A DNA stretch of 5,296 nucleotides from NCBI GenBank assembly GCA_014381795.1, contig JACNKY010000379.1, positions 1 to 5,296 on the forward strand, read 5' to 3'. Positions 1 through 4,887 of the stretch are shown one piece after another (positions within the stretch are counted from its first letter, which is position 1; every line of letters starts with the position of its first letter). Position numbers and translations under genes: made by a program. Origin of the DNA: Pseudomonadota bacterium. Its GTDB lineage: Bacteria > SAR324 > NAC60-12. The notes under the pieces are model-generated. The model saw nothing but the letters and a program-made list of their open reading frames with translations. It was not told where the DNA came from and did not search any database.

Positions 1-191
1 GACTGTTTACCAACGTACTCATCTGCATGCGCTAATCTAGTTGACCTTAAAATAGCTGCCGACTGAGGATATTTCTGTGAAAGTAAAGCTATTACCTGCT
101 CGGCAGTACTGTCTTTTTTTACTTCAAGCAAAAGCGGTTCTGCTGAGATTGTTTCCGCTAGTACTGCGTAAAATATTAAATTAATCTGCAC
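1..191 (-). CDS. moaD: MoaD-like molybdopterin synthase sulfur-carrier subunit (3' end outside window)
   Basis: MoaD is the small subunit of molybdopterin synthase. Its C-terminal Gly-Gly carries a thiocarboxylate that supplies sulfur to precursor Z in cytoplasmic molybdenum cofactor synthesis. Seen here are 63 codons of the N-terminal part: an initial strand (QINLIFYAVLAETIS), a second strand (LLLEVKKDSTAEQVIALL), a helix and loop ending QSAAILRSTRLAHADEYVGK. This order fits the ubiquitin-like MoaD/ThiS fold. The diagnostic terminal Gly-Gly lies beyond position 1, so MoaD rather than another ThiS-like carrier rests on the N-terminal pattern. The only usable start is GTG at 191, because the frame is closed by a stop a few codons upstream and has no ATG. 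No clear ribosome-binding site precedes it, and the dgkA stop lies only 4 bases upstream, so translation probably depends on coupling to dgkA. Confidence 0.75.
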   Translation of the reverse strand, partial: MQINLIFYAVLAETISAEPLLLEVKKDSTAEQVIALLSQKYPQSAAILRSTRLAHADEYVGKQ

Positions 192-195
192 GAAT

Positions 196-561
196 CTATG
201 AATTATTGAAAATTAAGTCAAACAAAATAAAACACCAGACTACTGCCATGTTGACTGCCGACATAAAAACTGCCGCGCTTCCTGCGTCCTTAGCTCTTCC
301 GGATAAAGGATGATGTTCTGTTGAAATACGATTCACAACGGCTTCAATTCCGGTATTGAGTAATTCTACTATTAACAGCAAAAAAACTGAACTGATCAAC
401 ATAATCCTGAAAATCAGCGAAACAGGTAAAAGCAGAGCAGTTGGGATTAATACCGCGGACAGCGTTAATTCAATCCGGAAAGCCATTTCATGGTGCCATG
501 TATCACGTAAGCCTTGCAAGCTAAAGCCAAAGGCTTTCCACAAGTGATGTAAAGCTTTCAT
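196..561 (-). CDS. dgkA: Diacylglycerol kinase, small integral-membrane type
   Basis: DgkA phosphorylates diacylglycerol with ATP to give phosphatidic acid at the inner membrane, recycling lipid released by periplasmic glucan or envelope modification. The protein has 121 residues, the family's usual size (about 120), with an N-terminal amphipathic stretch and three hydrophobic segments (about 32-50, 52-68 and 95-117). Residues matching the E. coli active site are present: Glu25 in HHEMAF, Glu66, Asn69 and Glu73 in VELLNTGIEAVV, and Lys91-Asp92 in SGRAKDAGSAAV. The position matching E. coli Asp80 is Asn77 here. I chose ATG at 561 because GAGG (571-574) sits 9 bases upstream, overlapping the pheT stop. 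A TTG at 576 would give five extra residues but leaves only one base after its purine tract. It is the second gene of pheT-dgkA-moaD, most likely coupled to pheT. Confidence 0.95.
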   Translation of the reverse strand: MKALHHLWKAFGFSLQGLRDTWHHEMAFRIELTLSAVLIPTALLLPVSLIFRIMLISSVFLLLIVELLNTGIEAVVNRISTEHHPLSGRAKDAGSAAVFMSAVNMAVVWCFILFDLIFNNS

Positions 562-570
562 AGCATTAAA

Positions 571-574
571 CCTC
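571..574 (-). promoter_or_regulatory. dgkA ribosome-binding site overlapping the pheT stop
   Basis: On the minus strand TGAGG contains the pheT stop codon TGA (575-573) and the GAGG core of the dgkA Shine-Dalgarno site. The core is 9 bases from the ATG at 561. This decides the dgkA start in favour of ATG over the TTG at 576. It also implies that ribosomes finishing pheT help initiate dgkA. Confidence 0.6.
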
Positions 575-3050
575 AAGCCCTTAAAGTTGCCTGAAATTCA
601 TGCTGCAGACGCTTGATAATTTTGTTGCGAACCTTACCCACCTCTTTATCAGTAAGTGTCCTGTCTGTTGCCTGAAAAGTGAGGGAATATGCTAAACTGC
701 GTTTTCCTTCATCAACCTGTTCTCCTTCATAAACATCAAAGAGAGTTACCCTGCGTAGTAAAGGTTTTCCACTTTGAAGAATTAGCGGTGTAACCTCTTC
801 TACCGGTAAATTTGCGTCCATCACAAATGCCAGATCTTCAAAAATTGGTGTGTAGTTAGAAATAAAATCCATCTGATGGTCTTCAACTGCAAGTTTAAAG
901 ATCATGTCCAAATCCAGCTCCGCAATACAAACAGGTTGATCAGGCAGTTCAAATAAAGCGCTAATTTTTGGATGTAATTCTCCTGCAAATCCTAATACAT
1001 TTCCGTTCAGCAATATCTGTACACAACGACCGGGATGGCATGGTAGTTCCTTTGACTTTTTCCACTCAATTCCGTCAAGATGCAATGCTCCTAGAAATTG
1101 TTCCAAAACTCCTTTCAGGTCAAAAAAATCATAGTTGTCTTCTGACTGCTCCAGCCATGATTGAGTTTCACGACTGCCGCTCATCAATAAAGATAGACGC
1201 TGCGGTTCATCCGGAAGTTTGTTTACTTGATGAGGATGAAACACACTGCCGACCTCAAATGTTACCACTTTAGCTAAAAAACGTAAATTAGCGCGGGCAG
1301 TACTTAATGCACCTGGAAGAAGTGAACGTCGCAGGTGACTTCTTTCCTGGGAGAGTGGGTTTTTCAAAGGCACAAATTTTGACAGATCGATGTCTTTTTC
1401 CAATCGTAAACGTGCCTCGTCCATTGGATTCATCATGGAATAGGTGATAATCTCGTCCATTCCGGAAGCAACCAGGATATCCCGGACTCGTTCAGTAGCA
1501 TCCAGTTTTTGATTAATGTGCTGCGGAGGAAGAACGTCATTGAGCAAAGTTGACGGAAGATTTTCATATCCGTAAATCCTGACAATTTCTTCCACTAAAT
1601 CTGCAGGAATATTGATGTCCATCCTGTGACTTGGGACTTCAATCTTTAAAATGTTTTCTCCTGTAACTTTAAATTCCAGTGAAGTCAATATTTCCGTAAT
1701 TTGTGCTGTAGAGATTTTTATACCCAGTAGATGTTCCACATAAGCCGGATCAAGTTCTATAGAAATAATTTCTTGAGGCTCTGGATACAAATCTCCGGCA
1801 ATCGTCTCCAGAGTTCCGCAAGCATGTTCAACCATCAATTGCGCGGCGCGTAAGGCTGCCTGTAATGTGCCTTCCGGATCAACCTGTTTACCGAATCTTT
1901 CGCTGGCCTCAGTTCTTAATTTAAGTACCTGTGAGGTGCGCCTGTTATTAAGAAATTCGAAATTTGCGGATTCCAGCAAAATATTTGTTGTAGTATCAGA
2001 GACCTCTGAGTCACTGCCACCCATGACTCCGGCAATTGCGATCAGTCCGGAATTGTCTGTAATCATGAGCATATCGTCATCTAATTTTCGTTCAACATCA
2101 TCCAGTGTGAGCAGAGTTTCACCTTTTTTGGCACGCCGCACAATTATTTTTGGTGTTTGCCCCTTGGCTCGATCAATAAGTTTGTCATGGTCAAAGGCGT
2201 GTAAGGGTTGTCCCAGTTCCAGCATCACGTAATTAGTGATGTCTACAATGTTGTTGATTGGCCGCATTCCAACCCGCAGTAAACGCTGTTGCATCCAGAA
2301 CGGTGAGGGACCAATTTTAACATTTCTGATTAACAACGCGGAATAGCGCGGACAAATATCTGGATCTTGTATTTCCAATTCAACAAACGGCGGTTGTGTC
2401 TCTACCTCAAGCTTTGCGACATCCGGCAAAATACTTTTAACTAATTTCGTTCCTGTCAGTGCAGAAATTTCACGGGCAACACCTAACATTGAAAGTAGAT
2501 GACTGAATCCGCCTTTGATATCAAAATGCAGGGTAGTGTCACCTAAATAGTCTTCCAGCAGTTTCCCGACTGGAGCATCTTCAGGAAGAATCAGGATTCC
2601 TTCATGTTCTTCACTGAGTCCTAATTCCAACTCTGAGCAGAGCATACCTTCCGAAGCAATCCCACGGATTTTTGCAGGTTTGAGTTTTTTAAGTGGATGA
2701 TCTTCATGGTAGGCATCTACCAACATTGCACCTGTAAGGGCCAAAGCAACTTTTGGTGCAGGTTCCGGAAAATTTATTGCCATTTCCTGAATGTTTGGTG
2801 CACCCGTAACGAGTGTAATGGGTTTGTCTGCGCCAAAATCCACATCAACTAAATTTAACGCATCCGCGTTTGGATGTTTACGTATTTTAGTAACCTGTCC
2901 AACAACACAATATTCACCCCAGTTTTCACCAATTTTTTCAATTAATTCAACCTCTAGACCTGCGGTGGTGAGGCGTTCAGCAAGCGCACTTGGCGGCATG
3001 CTCAGTTCAACAAAATCTTGCAGCCAACTCAGCGGCGTTTGCAATGCCAT
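573..3050 (-). CDS. pheT: Phenylalanyl-tRNA synthetase beta subunit
   Basis: PheT forms the alpha2-beta2 enzyme with PheS that charges tRNA-Phe, and its beta subunit hydrolyses mischarged Tyr-tRNA. At 825 residues it is somewhat longer than E. coli PheT (about 795). In order: B1 start (1-40); tRNA-binding OB domain (about 43-165) with KHPNADALNLVDVDFG at 58-73, VTGAPN and RGIASEGMLCSELELG; B3/B4 editing domain (about 215-415) with RPINNIVDITNYVMLELGQP; B5 (about 427-500) with PSHRMDINIPADLVEEIVRI and YGYENLP; B6/B7 catalytic-like core (about 510-710); and C-terminal anticodon-binding ferredoxin-like B8 (about 731-825). Editing residues aligned to E. coli His265, Glu334, Thr354 and Ala356 are kept as His284, Glu360, Thr380 and Ala382. 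Two usually conserved stretches differ: TPNR after the OB domain is KGGF, and RFERGVDP is RFGKQVDP. The ATG at 3050 has AAGGA 7 bases upstream. pheS is not adjacent. Confidence 0.97.
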   Translation of the reverse strand: MALQTPLSWLQDFVELSMPPSALAERLTTAGLEVELIEKIGENWGEYCVVGQVTKIRKHPNADALNLVDVDFGADKPITLVTGAPNIQEMAINFPEPAPKVALALTGAMLVDAYHEDHPLKKLKPAKIRGIASEGMLCSELELGLSEEHEGILILPEDAPVGKLLEDYLGDTTLHFDIKGGFSHLLSMLGVAREISALTGTKLVKSILPDVAKLEVETQPPFVELEIQDPDICPRYSALLIRNVKIGPSPFWMQQRLLRVGMRPINNIVDITNYVMLELGQPLHAFDHDKLIDRAKGQTPKIIVRRAKKGETLLTLDDVERKLDDDMLMITDNSGLIAIAGVMGGSDSEVSDTTTNILLESANFEFLNNRRTSQVLKLRTEASERFGKQVDPEGTLQAALRAAQLMVEHACGTLETIAGDLYPEPQEIISIELDPAYVEHLLGIKISTAQITEILTSLEFKVTGENILKIEVPSHRMDINIPADLVEEIVRIYGYENLPSTLLNDVLPPQHINQKLDATERVRDILVASGMDEIITYSMMNPMDEARLRLEKDIDLSKFVPLKNPLSQERSHLRRSLLPGALSTARANLRFLAKVVTFEVGSVFHPHQVNKLPDEPQRLSLLMSGSRETQSWLEQSEDNYDFFDLKGVLEQFLGALHLDGIEWKKSKELPCHPGRCVQILLNGNVLGFAGELHPKISALFELPDQPVCIAELDLDMIFKLAVEDHQMDFISNYTPIFEDLAFVMDANLPVEEVTPLILQSGKPLLRRVTLFDVYEGEQVDEGKRSLAYSLTFQATDRTLTDKEVGKVRNKIIKRLQHEFQATLRA

Positions 3051-3057
3051 AAAAAAT

Positions 3058-3062
3058 TCCTT
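3058..3062 (-). promoter_or_regulatory. pheT Shine-Dalgarno site
   Basis: AAGGA on the minus strand is followed by seven bases (mostly T) and the pheT ATG at 3050, a normal spacing that supports this start. The same leader contains the exact complement TCCTT (3077-3081 on the plus strand as aagga), so a weak 5-bp hairpin with a 14-base loop could partly hide the site. Confidence 0.6.
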
Positions 3063-3115
3063 AAAAACGTGTAAAAAAGGAGGATTAATGTCTGAAAAAT
3101 GATGAATAATTTATA

Positions 3116-3134
3116 GTTTCACTGTCCATGAAAC
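3116..3134. repeat. 6-bp inverted repeat (possible weak terminator)
   Basis: GTTTCA (3116-3121) and TGAAAC (3129-3134) are perfect complements separated by seven bases. On the minus strand the hairpin lies 68 bases past the stop of the small secreted-protein gene and is followed by TATAAATTATT. This is AU-rich but interrupted, so intrinsic termination would be inefficient. It might instead be an operator or chance. Confidence 0.3.
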
Positions 3135-3201
3135 AAAAATAATCAAGTCAACATTTTCAGGAGAAACGGAGGGAAATGCAAGTCAGATCAGCAAAAACCG
3201 C

Positions 3202-3582
3202 TTATTTGCATTTAAGCCGAAGTTCTTTGAATTTTGCGGCATTTCTGGCCCAGATATTTTTGCTGCTCAATTTGTTGCTGTACACACCTTTTTTTTTGAG
3301 CTTTCTTAGGTGTAATTTTTCACCGGGACTGAGTGTCAGTTTCAAACGTAATTTTGACCAGACATTTTGATTCAGCAATGCTTCCTGCTCAAGAGTCATG
3401 ACGCGGTTAATTTTTAAATTATTAATCTTCCCTTCTACCAGACTACGGCATTTTGTTTTGCTGTATTCTTTGATGAACAAGCGGTCGGTGGCATATTCCT
3501 GCGCTTCAGTAGAAGTTGCTGTTGTTAAAATAAACAATAAAATAACTGATAGTTTAGTGATTGTAAAAAAAGAAGTTCGCAT
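3202..3582 (-). CDS. Small secreted basic protein of unknown function
   Basis: I do not recognise a family. The 126-residue product starts with a typical Sec signal peptide: a positive N-region (MRTSFFTITK), a hydrophobic core (LSVILLFILTTA) and a likely signal peptidase I site after STEA (residue 27). There is no lipobox cysteine. The predicted mature part is about 99 residues and strongly basic, with Lys/Arg clusters such as KLHLRKLKKKG (89-99) and KFKELRLKCK at the end. Only two cysteines remain, Cys45 and Cys125, close to the two ends of the mature chain, so one disulfide is possible. This suggests a periplasmic or extracellular protein that might bind an acidic partner such as nucleic acid, polysaccharide or lipopolysaccharide; that is inference. 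The start lacks a clear ribosome-binding site. It lies 151 bases upstream of pheT on the same strand, where pheS often is. Confidence 0.6.
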   Translation of the reverse strand: MRTSFFTITKLSVILLFILTTATSTEAQEYATDRLFIKEYSKTKCRSLVEGKINNLKINRVMTLEQEALLNQNVWSKLRLKLTLSPGEKLHLRKLKKKGVYSNKLSSKNIWARNAAKFKELRLKCK

Positions 3583-3835
3583 TTGTTTACTTAAAAAAAT
3601 TTTTGTAAATACAATGTCGGATCATAAAAATAATTTTCTTTTTTATTTCCTCAAGTTTTTCTGCATTACTGCCGATATACAGAGCAGATTGAGAGTTGCT
3701 TATTGTGCTCTTCTCAGTTTAAGCAAATTTAACACCCTGAGCCTCAGTTCAAGCAAATCTCCTGAGTTATCACTCTAAGATACAAACGGGCCAGCGTATT
3801 TTCTACTTTAACAAGTACTTGACGAGCGTGAACAA
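3583..3835. other. Divergent intergenic region between two small genes
   Basis: This region separates the minus-strand gene starting at 3582 from the plus-strand gene starting at 3836, so it should hold both promoters. It is AT-rich near 3583-3660. Visible structure includes a short perfect palindrome, TTGTA-AA-TACAA (3603-3614), 21 bases upstream of the minus-strand start, and a near-perfect 16-bp direct repeat near 3713-3758. A TATGAT -10-like hexamer is present on the minus strand at 3621-3626, but no -35 at normal spacing was found. A reading frame crossing the region on the plus strand (3398-3778) overlaps the signal-peptide gene, has a biased Ser/Leu composition and was not accepted. 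Confidence 0.4.
3713..3758 (+). repeat. Pair of 16-bp direct repeats at 30-bp spacing
   Basis: CTCAGTTTAAGCAAAT (3713-3728) and CTCAGTTCAAGCAAAT (3743-3758) differ at one base, and their starts are exactly 30 bp apart, close to three helical turns. The complementary pentamer CTGAG occurs just before the second copy (3738-3742) and again at 3762-3766. The pair lies 78 bases upstream of the 74-residue protein gene, so a binding site for a dimeric or cooperative regulator is possible. There are only two copies, so it is not a CRISPR array. Confidence 0.5.
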
Positions 3836-4060
3836 ATGACACAAACAGAAGAAAAAATAGAAAATTTTACCTATGCAGTTGGTGTAGATCTTAGTAATCA
3901 ATTTGAGAGGCAAGTCTCAAGAACGATCAAGGAATTGATGGATTCATTGGAGCATCGTTTAATTGATGACGAAACTAAGGTTGACTATGCGACTCATGTT
4001 TTTGCCAAAGCGCTTGACGAAATGGTAGATTTTTTGGAAACACCAAAATTGCTCAACTGA
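3836..4060 (+). CDS. Small acidic protein of unknown function
   Basis: I do not recognise a family. The product has 74 residues, is acidic, has no signal peptide or membrane segment, and has no cysteine. It reads like a compact helical protein: residues about 18-42 (DLSNQFERQVSRTIKELMDS onward) and about 46-70 (TKVDYATHVFAKALDEMVDF onward) have amphipathic spacing of Leu/Val/Phe with charged residues, separated by a LIDDE turn. A helical hairpin or small dimerising protein is plausible. The ATG at 3836 is the only start in the frame, which is closed by a stop 12 bases before a possible weak GAG site. That GAG is 9 bases from the ATG, so initiation signals are poor. The sequence composition looks like real coding sequence, and nothing overlaps it. 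A perfect 8-bp inverted repeat begins at its stop codon. Confidence 0.6.
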   Translation: MTQTEEKIENFTYAVGVDLSNQFERQVSRTIKELMDSLEHRLIDDETKVDYATHVFAKALDEMVDFLETPKLLN

Positions 4061-4087
4061 GATGCATTAATTTACGGTTATCTCAGT
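4056..4087 (+). terminator. Possible terminator hairpin at the end of the 74-residue protein gene
   Basis: ACTGAGAT (4056-4063) overlaps the TGA stop at 4058-4060 and pairs perfectly with ATCTCAGT (4080-4087) across a 16-base loop. The sequence after it, CAATATTTAATTG, is AT-rich but has no run of T, so the hairpin is a poor intrinsic terminator. It may instead stabilise the 3' end of the transcript. Confidence 0.35.
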
Positions 4088-4314
4088 CAATATTTAATTG
4101 CAATAGATTTTGAAAGATGATGAGATGAAGTATTTATCTTGATGGTTATTAGTCTTTTAAAATATTTTTTGTGGCTGATAAATAGATAAACTTTAAATGA
4201 GCTCAACAGATTTCCCTCTCGACAGCAAGCCCCCTTTTGATTATCATCAGGAAAAGCACTTCGTTAAAATACCTCTGAATTGTGGCGATTGGCCAAGAAA
4301 AACGTTTCTTAGGC

Positions 4315-4373
4315 TAATGATGAATTTGTTTCTCAGAGTAAGTTTTAGGGGTCTAAATGTGTATTCATCATTA
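4315..4373 (+). repeat. 11-bp perfect inverted repeat enclosing a second hairpin
   Basis: TAATGATGAAT (4315-4325) is perfectly complementary to ATTCATCATTA (4363-4373). The 37-base interior contains a further perfect 5-bp hairpin, TTTAG-GGGT-CTAAA (4344-4357). After the outer right arm the plus strand is T-rich (TTTTTCTTCATTTTTTCC). The nested layout could be the 3' end of a small RNA, a large-loop terminator, or a protein-binding palindrome. Its AT content makes chance a real alternative. Confidence 0.45.
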
Positions 4374-4751
4374 TTTTTCTTCATTTTTTCCTATGCCTTC
4401 TGCTGATAATTTGTAACTCATTGCAAAACAAATCTGTCCTACCTTTTCATCCTTCTAATCTAATTACATGAACATAATCCATATTTACGAAACTACCTAA
4501 GTTTCATTAATGTTTTTTATGGTTGCCTTTCTAATTAGTTACTGATAAGCTCTGAATATGGCCCGATCTAACCATTGCCAAACGGTTTTACATCTCCTTT
4601 AAAAAATAAGATATTGAAAGTCTTTAAATTGATAATGTAGTTTATTTCAGAACTTTTCAAGAGACTTATTTTCATGTGAGTCAGGGCCTTGGTTAAGGGC
4701 ATTTTTTGCAATACCTGTGTTGATTTAGATGGTATTGTTCTTAAAGTGTTA

Positions 4752-4786
4752 AACTTAGTATAAGAATGTAATTTGTAAACTAAGTT
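4752..4786. repeat. 8-bp inverted repeat upstream of the repetitive protein gene
   Basis: AACTTAGT (4752-4759) and ACTAAGTT (4779-4786) are perfect complements, with centres 27 bp apart. The element ends 101 bases before the ATG at 4888. Its spacing suits either a hairpin in a leader transcript or two half-sites for a DNA-binding dimer. No linked promoter was identified. Confidence 0.3.
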
Positions 4787-4877
4787 CGCATTGAAAATAG
4801 TCATGTTTTGGAATAATTCAGTATGTAATTGCAGACTGATTTATATTCCTTGACTTTAAATTACTTAACTTAATAAT

Positions 4878-4883
4878 AGGAGA
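4878..4883 (+). promoter_or_regulatory. Ribosome-binding site of the repetitive protein gene
   Basis: AGGAGA lies four bases before the ATG at 4888 and is the strongest initiation signal next to an accepted gene in this window. It fixes the start of the reading frame that continues past the right edge. Confidence 0.75.
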
Positions 4884-4887
4884 CAAG

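Larger units (their letters stand above)
3051..3201 (-). other. Leader region between the small secreted-protein gene and pheT
   Basis: These 151 bases are read here in the direction of pheT. They hold a perfect 6-bp inverted repeat (GTTTCA, 7-base loop, TGAAAC; 3116-3134), then an AT-rich run without a clean T tract. It could be a weak terminator for the upstream gene or part of a pheT leader structure. Further along is a CCTCCTTTTTT tract (3073-3083) like the 3' end of 16S rRNA, then the pheT ribosome-binding site. A TTGACT hexamer lies near 3147-3152, but I could not pair it with a -10 box at normal spacing. The nearest -10-like TATAAA (3110-3115) has no good -35 partner. No leader peptide rich in Phe codons, as in E. 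coli pheM attenuation, was seen. Confidence 0.4.
4061..4887 (+). other. 827-base region without a convincing gene
   Basis: This stretch is AT-rich in all frames. The longest plus-strand frame with an ATG is 69 codons (4197-4406). It has no ribosome-binding site, no recognisable domain, and a Phe/Leu-rich end that falls in a T-rich stretch and is crossed by an 11-bp inverted repeat, so I do not accept it as a gene. A 78-codon minus-strand frame (4568-4804) likewise lacks an initiation signal and family resemblance. What is visible is structure: the inverted repeats at 4056-4087, 4315-4373 and 4752-4786. The region may be a long 5' leader of the repetitive protein gene, contain small RNA genes, or be decayed sequence. 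I cannot distinguish these from one sequence. Confidence 0.5.

Noticed and set aside
356..547. 63-codon plus-strand frame inside dgkA
   Set aside because: It is antisense to a dgkA with nearly all active-site residues in place.
968..3102. Plus-strand frames of about 100-120 codons inside pheT (968-1273, 1867-2232, 2791-3102)
   Set aside because: All lie antisense to an intact, well-conserved pheT and show no family features.
3073..3115. E. coli-like pheM attenuator for pheT
   Set aside because: No leader peptide with Phe codons and no GC-rich terminator followed by a T run was seen.
3713..3758. CRISPR array
   Set aside because: Only two imperfect 16-bp copies with a 14-base gap, and no cas genes nearby.
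3398..3778. 126-codon plus-strand frame as a gene
   Set aside because: It overlaps the opposite-strand gene that has a clear signal peptide, and its tail is low-complexity Ser/Leu caused by the direct repeats.
4197..4406. 69-codon plus-strand frame as a gene
   Set aside because: It has no ribosome-binding site and no recognisable family, its end is a Phe-rich reading of a T-rich stretch, and an 11-bp inverted repeat runs through it.
4568..4804. 78-codon minus-strand frame as a gene
   Set aside because: No ribosome-binding site before the ATG, AT-driven composition rich in Lys, Ile and Asn, and no domain; it also spans the inverted repeat at 4752-4786.
4850..4878. TTGACT with TAATAA as a promoter for the repetitive protein gene
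   Set aside because: The spacing is 15 bases, and the -10 box would touch the ribosome-binding site, so the transcript would lose that site. The TTGACT may still be part of another arrangement.
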